Assembly: GCF_008630635.1 (NCBI RefSeq)
Contig: NZ_CP043869.1
Span: 2,727,160 to 2,791,159 of the forward strand
Source: Neptunomonas concharum
GTDB lineage: Bacteria; Pseudomonadota; Gammaproteobacteria; Pseudomonadales; Balneatricaceae
Direction of reading: 5' to 3'
DNA: 64,000 nt
Shown piece by piece: positions 7,392-18,095 of this stretch; the stretch's first letter is position 1, and each line of letters starts with the position of its first letter. A model generated the notes under the pieces. That model was not told the origin of the DNA and did no database searches. It worked only from the letters and a program-made list of their open reading frames with translations. Position numbers and translations under genes: made by a program.

Positions 7392-9944
7392 TTAAAAATC
7401 AAAATCACTCGTAAACGAACGCCGAATGGTATAGCGCAGCTCTTTGTATTTTCGATATTGGTTTGAGCCTTCCTCTGGCTCTTCTAGCTTAAGTAACACT
7501 TGTTGATTGTTCGCCGCGTCGGCTTCTTGCGTGAGCACAAATCGTAGCTTCAGTTCACGCTCTCGTGGGTTTTCCGAAGTTAAATCAAGTAATACGTCAT
7601 GCTTATCAGAAATAAGCGTACCGCTCTCGGTATAAATACCTGCCTTAAACTGTCTGGGGCGAATTTTGTCTGTCACAGGTTCGGTCTGATACAACGTAAC
7701 TGAAAGCTGGCCAGAAGTAATGACATTAGTGCCACCGCGCAATATATCCACTTCAACATAGGTCAGATCGCTCTGACGCTTCTTGTTGATTGATATCACC
7801 GGGATAATCACTTCTTGCAACGAAGCACCACCGTGCACAAAGCGGCTACCAGAACCACTTAAACGCAGTCGTTGGATACCTTTCGGAATAACAGCGTGAA
7901 CATCACCGGATAAGCCCAGTTGTTCGGCAGTAAATGACTTCAAAGACTGGCCACAACTCAGACTTTTGCCTAATACAAAACGCCTATCGTTATACAGCAC
8001 CTCGCCTTTGACATCGTTTGCCAAAAAGTCACTGTCTTCTAAAGGTTTGTTCTGATAGATAAAGCCATGGTCCGCAGTTATCAGCAGGTTGTTTACATTG
8101 GCATTTGCGAGTTTTTTAATGAGCTTCATTAGATCATCAAAGGTTTTTTCTACCGCCTCAAAGGCCTCACCTTCGGACTGCATTTTGTCGCCAGTGTGAT
8201 CGATGCGATTGTGATAGATATAAACCACATCGTGCGCTTTGATGAGTTCACGGCTTTCAGCAATGGTCATCTCTAGCACTTGCTTGGCTTGCACCGCACC
8301 CGCACGCTCAACTAGCGCCGACTTAAGTACCTTGTCGCGATTCTCCGTGCCCTGTGTAGTCTGGGCTCCTGCGCTCACCGTCCCCGATTTATTATCAGCG
8401 ATATTCAGCAAGGCGTCACCCTGTGGTAAAAGTGAGGCCATGCCAAGTTGCGTATAGCTTGGCAGAGAAGAAAGCGCATGCTCTAGTTTGGCTTGGTAAC
8501 GATCTTCTTGGCGTACACGACCAACCATCTCTTCACCCGCCTCATAACGGAAGGCATCGGAGATAATCACACAAATCTTGTTGTTCTTATCTAAATAGGG
8601 TTTTACCCATTTACTGAAGAACTGGTTTTGAGACGTCACATCAGGTACTTGCCATTTTGTCATGCCATCCACATGGGTTTGCCACGCATTATTCAGCGGC
8701 AGCACATAGCGGTTGGTATAAAGATTTTCAATCTTCTCGCTGAGTGAATTAAGCAAGGTGTTCTGAGAAGACGCTTTAAGGCAATAGATATACTGGCGAT
8801 AGAGCTGATCCAGCTTATACCAGTGGCTAACATAGCCCTGAACAGCTTCACTCGATGTCGCCATATCAAGCGCAATAGCATCCAACAGGGCAAAGAATTG
8901 GCTGGCAATATCGACAGCTTCATAAAGAAATTTAAACTCGCCAAACCAGTGACCTTGGCGTCTGCCACGGCACCACAATGTTACTTCACCCTCTGACAAG
9001 GTTCGCTGCTCGACAGCCTTCACCAGCTCATAGATCACCTTTTTATCAATCAAACGGAAGTAATCTAGCTCGATGACCTCTTTTAGATTTCGCTTGTTTA
9101 GGTCTTCTTCGACCGCTAGTAACTCAGCGTAATTATCCGATAGCGCTTCGAACACCTCTTGGTGTGTACGGCTGTCTTTCCAGCGTTTAAAAAACACTAA
9201 GGCATCACTGGATAGATTAATGCCATCGCCATTGAGTGACGAGTTTACGCCCATAGAATAGCAAGACTTAAATAGCTCAATCGCAAAGTCTTTTACCGTG
9301 GGCTGCTTACTGGTATAGCCATAAAAACGCTCTACTTGCTGCCACAAAAAGCCATCTAATTCACAACGCTGTATCAATCCGAACAGCGCCTGCTTTGGTT
9401 TTACCAACTCCGCCAACAAAGCTTCAAGTATTACATCAATACGCGCATCAGCCAGTTGAGTAGCATCAACGCACACAGCCAGCATTTTTAACCGCACTTT
9501 ACTGAGAGTATCCTCATTATTGAGTAGCTTTTTAAGCGTAACTTTCCGTTTTTCCGCTTGTACCTTAGCCTTTGCGGTATCAAAAAAAGCGGTATGCTTT
9601 TCTACAATTTCAGTAAACTCATTTGGTAACTCAAGTTCACTTAGCCAAATCGCTACCTGATCGGTTCTAAAGGTCGTGTTCGCCAGCTCAACATCTAACA
9701 GCCAGTTCTGTAGAGGCTCTGGCTGCTTACCTTCTTTGTAAACCAAGAAGGATTGTTTTGGTGCCTCACGCAGCAGTTTGTGTTTAATGCCAAATTCGTT
9801 ATTCTGAATTTCCAGCTTTTCAACGCCCTCCATAGCAAGGGCTTCAAAAGCATCGCGCAGCTCTTGCTTATCGTCATACCAGAACACGATACGGTGCTTT
9901 TGAAATAAACGACTGATGGCTTGTTGAATACGGTTTTCAGTCAT
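7392..9944 (-). CDS. pglZ: BREX type 1 PglZ, alkaline-phosphatase-superfamily protein
   Basis: 850 residues, the type 1 (PglZA) size. The alkaline phosphatase superfamily core is in the middle: VIISDAFRYEAGEE, with the metal-binding and nucleophile region, then YIYHNRIDHTGDK, then LLITADHGFIYQ, which give Asp and His metal ligands. The N-terminal half is helical and the last 150 residues are beta-rich. PglZ is a core BREX component required for both methylation and phage exclusion. Its start overlaps the end of the DUF1016 gene by 8 bp, so the two are translationally coupled, and no strong Shine-Dalgarno box is seen. Confidence 0.94.
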   Translation of the reverse strand: MTENRIQQAISRLFQKHRIVFWYDDKQELRDAFEALAMEGVEKLEIQNNEFGIKHKLLREAPKQSFLVYKEGKQPEPLQNWLLDVELANTTFRTDQVAIWLSELELPNEFTEIVEKHTAFFDTAKAKVQAEKRKVTLKKLLNNEDTLSKVRLKMLAVCVDATQLADARIDVILEALLAELVKPKQALFGLIQRCELDGFLWQQVERFYGYTSKQPTVKDFAIELFKSCYSMGVNSSLNGDGINLSSDALVFFKRWKDSRTHQEVFEALSDNYAELLAVEEDLNKRNLKEVIELDYFRLIDKKVIYELVKAVEQRTLSEGEVTLWCRGRRQGHWFGEFKFLYEAVDIASQFFALLDAIALDMATSSEAVQGYVSHWYKLDQLYRQYIYCLKASSQNTLLNSLSEKIENLYTNRYVLPLNNAWQTHVDGMTKWQVPDVTSQNQFFSKWVKPYLDKNNKICVIISDAFRYEAGEEMVGRVRQEDRYQAKLEHALSSLPSYTQLGMASLLPQGDALLNIADNKSGTVSAGAQTTQGTENRDKVLKSALVERAGAVQAKQVLEMTIAESRELIKAHDVVYIYHNRIDHTGDKMQSEGEAFEAVEKTFDDLMKLIKKLANANVNNLLITADHGFIYQNKPLEDSDFLANDVKGEVLYNDRRFVLGKSLSCGQSLKSFTAEQLGLSGDVHAVIPKGIQRLRLSGSGSRFVHGGASLQEVIIPVISINKKRQSDLTYVEVDILRGGTNVITSGQLSVTLYQTEPVTDKIRPRQFKAGIYTESGTLISDKHDVLLDLTSENPRERELKLRFVLTQEADAANNQQVLLKLEEPEEGSNQYRKYKELRYTIRRSFTSDFDF

Positions 9945-10983
9945 TATTCAGCCCTAGCTCTCGCTCAATACGTTCAATACTTGGCAGCTGATCTTCTAAA
10001 TCGGCTGGCAGCGACTGGGCTAACTGATACTCGGCAATACCAATGGGTTTACTGTTGTCGCGCAAGGCGTATTCCGCAACCACCTTGTTGCGCGTTTTAC
10101 ACAACAATAAACCAATGGTTGGGGCATCGGCATCGGTTTTTACTTGGCTATCTACCGCCGACAAATAAAAGTTTAACTGGCCAGTATGCTCAGGTTTAAA
10201 GGCACCCGCCTTTAGCTCAATAACAATGTAGCAGCGCAGTTTTAGGTGATAAAAAAGAAGGTCGATGTAAAAGTCATCGCCCGCCACCTCAAGATGCACC
10301 TGCTTGCCTACAAATGCAAAGCCGGCACCCAACTCCAATAAAAACTGGCTAATGTGTTGCGTTAAGGCACGTTCAATATCGCGCTCTTTCGATTCAGCAC
10401 CAAGGGATAAAAAATCAAATATATACGGGTCTTTTAAGGTTTGTTGCGCTAATTCTGATGTAGCCTCAGGCAACGACACTTTAAAATTAGTGGTTGCCGC
10501 CCCTTGGCGTGTGAGCAGATTGGATTCAATATGGTGCACCAATACATTGCGTGACCAGCCGTGCTCTATGGCTTGCGTAGCATAAGCCAAACGTTGTTCG
10601 GTATCTTTTATTTTACTGAGCAAGGCTAAATTGTGCCCCCAAGGCAATTGTCCAACAGCCTGTTGGACAATTGCATCTTGATTTAAATCAGGCCAAGCAT
10701 CAGCAAAAGCACGCATATGCATTAGGTTTGCGCGAGAAAAACCTTTCAACTCAGGAAACGCCCGCTTTAAATCCTGCGCCAACTGCTTAACCACCTTCGC
10801 GCCCCAGCCTTGCGCTTGTTGTTGAGTTAAAATTTCATGGCCTATATGCCAATACAATTGTACCAATTCACGATTAACAGCTAAGGCCGCACCGCTTTGC
10901 GCTCCCTGAATACGCGTTTTTAAATCCGCAAGCCAGGGCGCGTAGCCGTTGGGCATAGTGGGGGTTTGAGTATTTTTCACCAT
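9937..10983 (-). CDS. DUF1016 (YhcG) family PD-(D/E)XK nuclease within the BREX operon
   Basis: 348 residues. The N-terminal half is the YhcG helical domain (LYWHIGHEI, GWGAKVVKQLAQDL, QLPWGHN). The C-terminal domain at about 215-330 holds the nuclease core: DFYIDLLFYH, then YIVIELKAG, giving D...ExK, then GQLNFYLSAVD. The start is the ATG at 10983, which overlaps the pglX stop in a TGATG; a longer TTG start is possible. The end overlaps pglZ by 8 bp. Such coupling means it is made with the BREX core proteins. YhcG proteins occur as accessories of restriction-type loci, but DNA cleavage here is not shown. By eye its base composition is richer in G+C than the middle of pglX. Confidence 0.88.
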   Translation of the reverse strand: MVKNTQTPTMPNGYAPWLADLKTRIQGAQSGAALAVNRELVQLYWHIGHEILTQQQAQGWGAKVVKQLAQDLKRAFPELKGFSRANLMHMRAFADAWPDLNQDAIVQQAVGQLPWGHNLALLSKIKDTEQRLAYATQAIEHGWSRNVLVHHIESNLLTRQGAATTNFKVSLPEATSELAQQTLKDPYIFDFLSLGAESKERDIERALTQHISQFLLELGAGFAFVGKQVHLEVAGDDFYIDLLFYHLKLRCYIVIELKAGAFKPEHTGQLNFYLSAVDSQVKTDADAPTIGLLLCKTRNKVVAEYALRDNSKPIGIAEYQLAQSLPADLEDQLPSIERIERELGLNND

Positions 10984-13900
10984 CAACTCAACCCCGCAAT
11001 TTTCTTAAGTGCCTTGCCAAATTTTGGGTAGTTGGCTTTTACGCCATCATCCAAATCAATCTCAATATTTTGGCCAGCCAAGGGGTAGAGAATATCGCGC
11101 TCGTAGTCATTCACCTCATCCAAGACTTTCTTGATTTTATCGATAGCCTTAATCGCTTGCGTTTTTTCTTTCGGGCTACTCGAGCCGCTTATTTCAACTT
11201 GCTCGTAGCTTTCTTTACGCGCTTGCAGCTTCGTGCGGAATTCTCGGAGATAGTCGTTTAATACAACGCTTACGGTATCGGAGCGATAGCGATGCATATA
11301 GATCAAGGCATTAAAGGTGCCTTTGGGGCTAGAAAAGAGCCAATAGATTGGACGTTTTTTATAACGTTTTACGTGGTCGGCATAGAAGTCTTTAACGAAG
11401 TACTTCTTGATGTCTTTTCCGATGGCTTCTTCGACAAAAACTAAGTTATCAACGAAGTGCTCTTCGCCGAAGGTGACTTTTAGAAATTCTTTAAAGCGTT
11501 CGCTGATATCATCTTCGAACCAGTCGCCTTCGAAGTCGATCATTGGGGTGACATTATCTTCATCCGGCATATATTTTAGCCTGGGGCAGTGTTCCATAAA
11601 TTCTTTTAGAGTTTTCGACCTATCAGCAATAACAAGTCCTTCCCCATCAAGGGAATAACGCCCATGCATACAACCAACGGAATAAGATATGAAATCTCTA
11701 ATCGCATCACCCTTAAGCATTTTCTCCTTCTTTACACTTTCCTTGGACGCACTGTACTTAAATTCAGGGTTAATATTCAGAGTAATTTCATCTAACGAGA
11801 CCTCAGCCGAAACCTCTTCTTCAACGTCATAGGCGTTAATAAATCTTGTATTGATGTCTACTTCGAGCTGCTGCAATTCAACAACCAACGCCTCCCATGA
11901 TTCCTTACAGCATTTATATGCTTTCGCTATCGAATCATTTTCCTCGGCATATTCAAGAAGTGGGTTCTTTCTAAAGTCCATTGACAACTCAAAGCAATCC
12001 CAGTCAATCTTGGAGATTTCGACACAGCGTTTAACCTGCGACACGACATTAACCGACTCAAACGGTATGCTTTTCACTATTCCGGGACTGACATTCATAG
12101 TGGGATTAAGAAGTCTCACAAACAGCTCTGACAATTTTGTGTTAAGAAAACCTAACAAAGAATAGTCAACTTGCGCAGACTCGCTGCGACTAAATATTGC
12201 CAAGCCCGCAGTGTTAAACGAAAGTCCTTCTGGGTAGTATCGAAACCCACTTTTATCGGAAGTTATCTTACTCCAGCCGATCATTTCTCTAAAAAAGTAA
12301 TCGACCCCATCGTTTCTAAACCCCGGCAATTTCTTCATGTTAACAACATTGTTCTCACCATACTTAAGGACATATTCTATGTTGCCGTACCATTTTCTAA
12401 ATTCACCACCTTTGTTGTGCGGTGAAAAATACTCTTGCTCATCTTTGCACCCAAAATAAATTCTTGAATACCCAACCTCGTGCCAATAGAACAAATATTT
12501 TTCATTATCTCCGGTCGTCAACCCAGACTTAACCTCATAACCTGTCCCTATTAATTCTTTCTCTTTAAAAGAACTCACCAACCTACTACTAATCCAGTAA
12601 GCTATAGGGCAGCCACTAATTACACGAAACTTTTCTGAAGAGGTTGTGTAAAACCAACTACAGTTTTGATCGCGCAAGGCCTGTAACAGCAATCGTGCTT
12701 TTTCTGCTTCTGACTTCCCATCAACTAAACGAACAAAGTGGCCTTTACGCTGCGGATTACTCCCTTTCTCTAAGACATACGCAGTAGTTGAGACCACCTC
12801 ACCACCAATGCTATCAAATGCCCTTGCACCCAGATGACACATAGAGGTAATAGTTGCCATTCTTAGTAACTTATGACGCAACCTTTCAAACGATGATAAA
12901 AACATCCAGCTCTGCATATTTATCATTGCTGAAAACCCTTTATTGACCGTCAAACCAATATCGCGCTCTATGAACATTGCGAATAGGTCTGACTTACTAT
13001 CGGGGAAATTATCTTTTGCCCACTTAGCCAATCTAGGATTCATACCCTTTCCACCCATGTAGGGAGGATTAGCGACAACTACATTATATTTCTGAGACAG
13101 GTAATCAGCCTGATCTATAGCTCGTAAAACGCGTTTGTGAATTTCTGCCAAAAACAACTGTCCCGAAACATCTTTTGCATCTAAATCAGCTCTTACATCC
13201 TCAGCATACTTTAAGGTTGGTTGAATTAAAGAGCCAAAATTGTCAGCCTCTTCAAATTCTTTTAAGGTAGTTCGCAAGTCTTGGGTAAACAGGTCTCGAC
13301 CGACAAACTCAATATATTCATTCAGCTCATCGCTGTTGAAGGCAATACTTTCTATGCGACAAACATTGGGTTTGATTGGGTTACGGAAGAAACGGCGACG
13401 ATTATTACTGTCATCATTCGGATTACCCTTGAGCGCCTTCATGGACAGCGCAAATGCGGCCAGTTCTGCGGCGCGTTCATCGATTTCTATGCCGTATAGA
13501 TTCTTAGTGAGTATTAGCTCTGGGATATCAACGGGATCGTAACCAGCATCCAGATAGATAGAGTAAAGCAAGTCGTAGGCATAGGTCAGCATATGACCTG
13601 AACCACAGGCTGGGTCGCAGACTTTGATCTCTTCAGGGCTGGTGATCTTAAGATAGTCAGACTCTTCTTCAACGGGCTTTATGTAATACTCCATCTGCTC
13701 AATGACTTTTGAGCTTGGATTATTCAACATCCACAAGCGGCCTAATGAATTCTCAACCAGATAACGTACAATCCAGTGCGGGGTGAATAGCTGTGTAGCC
13801 GCTGGGATGTTCTCGGGTGTGATCTTTTTGTTTTTCTTTAACCCTTCAAAAACCTGATCTTTTTTCTCTGAGATATAGAACTGATAAAGCCAACCGATAC

Positions 13901-14486
13901 ATTCAACAGATTCACAGGCTTCTGGCGTCATTGCCTCGCGGGTGTAGGCAAGTATGGAGTTGCCCGACAACAAGTCATCAGGCATTAGCAATTCTGTGTA
14001 GTCTTCAATGCGCTCGAAGAGGTATGGCATGATGCGGTGGTAATCATTACAGACCGAGACAATCAGTAAGCGATAGGCTTCTGATTGCCCATCTCGACTT
14101 TTTATAGAGCCATTCAAGAGACCAAAGATTTTCTCTCTAGATGAATCATTGACCACACCCTCATCAATATGACCTGCTTTGGCTTCTGCCAGTATTTCTG
14201 GCTGGAACTGCCCTTCTGCGGGAGACAACACACCTATACGGTTATAACCATTCACATCCATAAAACGAAGCGCACAAAAGCGGTTGAACCAGACGTATGC
14301 CACCTGCTCAATCAGTTGTTCTTTGCCTTTTTGCTTTAATCCACCCTCTAGCTTTGCGACAACCTTGGGAAGCTCACGGCGCTCCGAGCTTTCCTCTTTT
14401 AGTACCTGCGCAAGCTTGCTACCCACCTGTTCAATGAGGCTTCTACGGGCAAATTGTGCGAATTTTTTGAGTTTTGAGGTTTCCAT
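10983..14486 (-). CDS. pglX: BREX type 1 PglX, adenine-specific DNA methyltransferase
   Basis: 1167 residues. The SAM-binding motif DPACGSGHM lies at 291-299 and the catalytic NPPY at 473-476, the arrangement of N6-adenine methyltransferases. About 290 helical residues precede them, and a long target-recognition and C-terminal region follows (roughly 600-1167). PglX methylates a non-palindromic site on the host chromosome so that BREX can tell self from phage DNA. It starts within the brxC stop codon (TAATG at 14486) and ends within the start of the DUF1016 gene, so it is coupled on both sides. I saw no long homopolymer tract that would suggest phase variation, and no frameshift. Confidence 0.95.
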   Translation of the reverse strand: METSKLKKFAQFARRSLIEQVGSKLAQVLKEESSERRELPKVVAKLEGGLKQKGKEQLIEQVAYVWFNRFCALRFMDVNGYNRIGVLSPAEGQFQPEILAEAKAGHIDEGVVNDSSREKIFGLLNGSIKSRDGQSEAYRLLIVSVCNDYHRIMPYLFERIEDYTELLMPDDLLSGNSILAYTREAMTPEACESVECIGWLYQFYISEKKDQVFEGLKKNKKITPENIPAATQLFTPHWIVRYLVENSLGRLWMLNNPSSKVIEQMEYYIKPVEEESDYLKITSPEEIKVCDPACGSGHMLTYAYDLLYSIYLDAGYDPVDIPELILTKNLYGIEIDERAAELAAFALSMKALKGNPNDDSNNRRRFFRNPIKPNVCRIESIAFNSDELNEYIEFVGRDLFTQDLRTTLKEFEEADNFGSLIQPTLKYAEDVRADLDAKDVSGQLFLAEIHKRVLRAIDQADYLSQKYNVVVANPPYMGGKGMNPRLAKWAKDNFPDSKSDLFAMFIERDIGLTVNKGFSAMINMQSWMFLSSFERLRHKLLRMATITSMCHLGARAFDSIGGEVVSTTAYVLEKGSNPQRKGHFVRLVDGKSEAEKARLLLQALRDQNCSWFYTTSSEKFRVISGCPIAYWISSRLVSSFKEKELIGTGYEVKSGLTTGDNEKYLFYWHEVGYSRIYFGCKDEQEYFSPHNKGGEFRKWYGNIEYVLKYGENNVVNMKKLPGFRNDGVDYFFREMIGWSKITSDKSGFRYYPEGLSFNTAGLAIFSRSESAQVDYSLLGFLNTKLSELFVRLLNPTMNVSPGIVKSIPFESVNVVSQVKRCVEISKIDWDCFELSMDFRKNPLLEYAEENDSIAKAYKCCKESWEALVVELQQLEVDINTRFINAYDVEEEVSAEVSLDEITLNINPEFKYSASKESVKKEKMLKGDAIRDFISYSVGCMHGRYSLDGEGLVIADRSKTLKEFMEHCPRLKYMPDEDNVTPMIDFEGDWFEDDISERFKEFLKVTFGEEHFVDNLVFVEEAIGKDIKKYFVKDFYADHVKRYKKRPIYWLFSSPKGTFNALIYMHRYRSDTVSVVLNDYLREFRTKLQARKESYEQVEISGSSSPKEKTQAIKAIDKIKKVLDEVNDYERDILYPLAGQNIEIDLDDGVKANYPKFGKALKKIAGLS

Positions 14487-17400
14487 TACAACTGCACCTT
14501 CTTACCTTGCTTAATTTCTTCCACCAAAGCATCGCGGTATTTAGCAAGATATTCATCGATATCGGCTTCGTCGGCTAGCCAAGGCTTGCGGAAGTTAACT
14601 TGGATATTTTTTGCAGATACTGTTGCTGGTTTGAACTGCTTCTCTACTGCTGGCTTTGAATCAACCTTATTCTCAGTTGACTCCGGAGACTGCCCCTCGC
14701 TTGGTGATTTAGGCTCAACACTTTCAACTGGGCCAGCGAGTTTCTCGGATTCCGGCTGGTTCCACTCCATAAGTTGTTGTACAAGAGAGGCGTAACGTTG
14801 ATCTTCAAAGCGGCGAGCTTCATCGCGAATCATCGCAATCAGGGACTGTCTCGTAACTTTAGATTCAACCTCATCAAAAGCAGCTCTTAACGTGGCCTGC
14901 TTATCCGCCTCTAACTTTTGAAATTCCCCGTAGCCCAGCAACTTGGCTTTTAGCGCTTCAATTACGGTTTGTGCTTGGTTGCGCTCAGCGTCAATCTGGG
15001 TTTCAATTTTCTGTTGAAGTGCCGCACAATCTGCTTTGAGTTGCTGAACGGCAGAGCCCTTATAAATAGTTGGATCAACCAAGGCCTCTCTCAGGCTTTG
15101 GGGTTCGTCGCCTTTGACATATTCCAGATTGGGCTTTTGATCTTCGAGTAGCTTTCTTGCCTCATCGAAACTTTCTTTATTTGGCCCTTTCATGAATTTC
15201 AAAATTGGGTCAATGGTCTTCTCTTTATAGTCAAACCACTTGTCTTCTTGCGAGGCTAGCTCGGACATGAACCATGTATATGGCTTAGATTTCAGCTCTT
15301 GCAACTCGGATACAATAGGGCTTAAGGCGCGTAAAAATGGATACTGTGTCGCCTGCGCCAAACGCTTGTCTAATTCAATTGCCTGCTCAGCAAAGCCTTC
15401 TTGAACCTCTTTCGCTAGCGCCTTCACTTCGGTTGCATGTGCGACTTTTTCAAAGTAGTCGTTATAGAATTCTTTTACCTTACGAATCTGTGACTGACTA
15501 AATTCAACCTGCGGATCAAGAATCAAGTTTCCGTGTGAAGCAGTATTTCTAAGCGCCCGCGATAGCTCTGCGTCATCCAGTAAGTTGGTGGATTCTCGAA
15601 CTTCAATCTTGGCTCTGCCGCACAAGTGCGCCAGCGTGCATAGCACGGCTGCGAATGACCAGCCATAAGGTTTAGATTCAAACTTTTGAAGCAGGCTTTT
15701 AACCGTAGTGCGTATGCCCCCACGATTATTGCTCTGAATAAACGACAGCATCTCTTGTTGCGGCTCAGGCAACTGTGTTTCCTCACCGAATAAGCCTTGC
15801 TCGGCTTGAGTGAGAATTTCCGCTATTTGAGCTTCACTGTATTGCGCGCTGCGCAGCATTTTTAGATTTGGGTATGTGTGCTTAATTAGCTCACCAAAAG
15901 CCCTTATCATTTTACTTTGGCCGTCTTCACCGCTCAGCTCCAGCTCTTGCCCTGCAACAAAATACTTTGCTGTTCCCACTAGCTTGGAACTCAACTGCTT
16001 TAGCTGATTGAGCCTCTCAGTATTCTGGGAGCCTTTTTCAGCGAGAATTCGCTTTATGCTGTCTTGTTGAGTGGTTCTTGTCTCATGGGCAACATATTTC
16101 TCAGTTTGCTTATACAAGATCAGGTCTCGAACCAGCCTCTCACTTTCTGGCAGGACGATACGCAGTTCATCATTAAAGACAGTATCTGACTTGTGCTTTT
16201 CAAAAGCATCACGATGATCATGAAATGAAGTGATCACGTTGATCGCTAATTCGTATTCACGGCCACTTAGATTGTCATCAAGCCGCTTGGTAAAGGGGTA
16301 GTCTTGGCCGTTTTCATCCCAACGAATTTTTCGCGTTTTCAGTACACCATCGTAAATCAGCTTTTCCAGCTCTGACGCTACAGCAGCATTGTCTACCTCA
16401 GTATTCTTGATTTCCTGCTCTACATCTTGCTCTTCATCCGTCAGGTATTCGAAAAAGTCGCCATTACGTTGAATATATGTCTCTTTCTCAAGAATATTTA
16501 AAGCCTCTTCTACTTGCAGTTTGAGAGACGGGATATCGCGCTCGAAACTATCATGCATTAATACGCAGAGATTTCGAATAGTTGGCTTAAATTCCTTGAT
16601 GTATTTCACAAGGAACAACGCTTTTAATAGCCGAATAGCGAATTGATTATCGAGATTCTGCTCGGCTTTTAGAATGGACTGCTGGGTCGCGGTTTTTAAT
16701 GCCGTTCGAATTCCTTCAAACATTAAATCAAACGTCGCTAGCTCTCCTAACTTATGACTTTTGATTGCGATAGCAACTTGTTGGAAGACACCCAGCATAG
16801 AGCGTTCACCCACCGAGCTGTGCTTCCCTTCAAATGCACTGTGAGTTGACAAGTTTTGTATAGCCGATTGAAACAACGTGAATTGATAGGGCACAAAGGG
16901 GTAGCACTGAATAAAGTGCTCACGATCTCGATAGTTTCGGTAGGTTGCCGAGCCATCAGCAAAATCAAACAAGGTTTTAAAGTTATTTTCTTGCTGGTGG
17001 AACAAATCACTGAGCTGCTCGATATACTCTTCACGCTTCTCAAGCAAACGTAGTTGAATGACTTCTGCTACGTCTTGGCTCGTTAACTTCATTCTGTTTT
17101 TAAAGCGGGCTTGGATTTTGGTGAAGTCATTGCTCTGCTGCTTGCTAGTTTCACCCACCACCGACGACATATCTTCTTGTGCTGTTACGATGATCCATGC
17201 CTGACCATGGCATTTAGTCGCCAAGCTTTCAGCAACCGTTTGCAAGTTGGTCATGAGTTTGACGTTATCGGCGATGTATTGACCAACCTCATCAACAAAG
17301 AAGTTCAGCCTGAACTCTGGCTCTTTATTATCGATATAAACTTTTACTTGATCGGCAAAATCTTCGATTGATAGTCGATAGTCTTGACGGTACTTATCCA

Positions 17401-18058
17401 ATATCCTTGTGACAGATTGGCCGGATACTTCCGAATAGGCACTATCTACGGAGTCTGCCATTCGCTTGGCACGGGCTCGGCCTTTATCCCAATCCATACC
17501 ACTGACATTCTGGAATGCACTTTTAAATGCCTCAAAATGGCCGTCTGCATCCAGTTCTCGCTCGAACTGGGCGATATAAGCCTGCTTTCCGTAGTAACCG
17601 CAGTGTTCATCAAATACTTTTACAAACACTGCAATTAAGGCATCAATTTCAGTTTTACTGATGACGTCTGCCTTTTGGTCGATGTTGAAGAGAATACTTT
17701 CAGAAGGAATTGAGACCGCACGCTTTAGGTCGTTCGCAAATATGCCCCCTTCATTGAGCGGTTGTTTCTCTAGGAATATATCTAGAGGCGCAATGTCTTC
17801 GATAGGCTTGTTTTCCAATAGCAAAGCGAGCATTTTCAGTAAATGGGATTTACCAGAACCAAAGAAGCCTGATACCCAAACACCGTTAGCACCTTGGTAG
17901 TTAAGGTAGGCATCAAGAAATAAATCAAGTCGCTTAGCGACTTCGTTAGTTATGACATATTCATCAAGCTCGACATAGAGTGAAACGTCATCATCAGCTT
18001 TGATTACACCCTCGATAGGGCGGTCTACAGCTTTTACGAATAGGTTTTCTAATTGCAT
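14486..18058 (-). CDS. brxC: BREX type 1 BrxC, large P-loop ATPase
   Basis: 1190 residues, typical for BrxC (DUF6079/PglY-like). Walker A GFFGSGKS lies at 64-71, followed by HLLKMLALLLEN. LNFFVDEVGQYIADN at about 255 is the Walker B region, and WIIVTAQEDM follows as a sensor-like strand. The C-terminal half is largely helical, with Glu/Gln-rich coiled-coil stretches (about 860-1110) and a Pro/Ser/Glu-rich linker before the last 50 residues. BrxC is an essential core protein of BREX. It lies 37 bp after brxB and shares its stop with the start of pglX. Intact. Confidence 0.95.
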   Translation of the reverse strand: MQLENLFVKAVDRPIEGVIKADDDVSLYVELDEYVITNEVAKRLDLFLDAYLNYQGANGVWVSGFFGSGKSHLLKMLALLLENKPIEDIAPLDIFLEKQPLNEGGIFANDLKRAVSIPSESILFNIDQKADVISKTEIDALIAVFVKVFDEHCGYYGKQAYIAQFERELDADGHFEAFKSAFQNVSGMDWDKGRARAKRMADSVDSAYSEVSGQSVTRILDKYRQDYRLSIEDFADQVKVYIDNKEPEFRLNFFVDEVGQYIADNVKLMTNLQTVAESLATKCHGQAWIIVTAQEDMSSVVGETSKQQSNDFTKIQARFKNRMKLTSQDVAEVIQLRLLEKREEYIEQLSDLFHQQENNFKTLFDFADGSATYRNYRDREHFIQCYPFVPYQFTLFQSAIQNLSTHSAFEGKHSSVGERSMLGVFQQVAIAIKSHKLGELATFDLMFEGIRTALKTATQQSILKAEQNLDNQFAIRLLKALFLVKYIKEFKPTIRNLCVLMHDSFERDIPSLKLQVEEALNILEKETYIQRNGDFFEYLTDEEQDVEQEIKNTEVDNAAVASELEKLIYDGVLKTRKIRWDENGQDYPFTKRLDDNLSGREYELAINVITSFHDHRDAFEKHKSDTVFNDELRIVLPESERLVRDLILYKQTEKYVAHETRTTQQDSIKRILAEKGSQNTERLNQLKQLSSKLVGTAKYFVAGQELELSGEDGQSKMIRAFGELIKHTYPNLKMLRSAQYSEAQIAEILTQAEQGLFGEETQLPEPQQEMLSFIQSNNRGGIRTTVKSLLQKFESKPYGWSFAAVLCTLAHLCGRAKIEVRESTNLLDDAELSRALRNTASHGNLILDPQVEFSQSQIRKVKEFYNDYFEKVAHATEVKALAKEVQEGFAEQAIELDKRLAQATQYPFLRALSPIVSELQELKSKPYTWFMSELASQEDKWFDYKEKTIDPILKFMKGPNKESFDEARKLLEDQKPNLEYVKGDEPQSLREALVDPTIYKGSAVQQLKADCAALQQKIETQIDAERNQAQTVIEALKAKLLGYGEFQKLEADKQATLRAAFDEVESKVTRQSLIAMIRDEARRFEDQRYASLVQQLMEWNQPESEKLAGPVESVEPKSPSEGQSPESTENKVDSKPAVEKQFKPATVSAKNIQVNFRKPWLADEADIDEYLAKYRDALVEEIKQGKKVQL

Positions 18059-18095
18059 ATTTATCCCTTACCACCTATTTAGAGTCGCTCTACGC

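Noticed and set aside
10983-14486. Phase-variable homopolymer tract in pglX
   Set aside because: Some BREX pglX genes switch by slippage, but I saw no long G or C run, and the frame is intact throughout.
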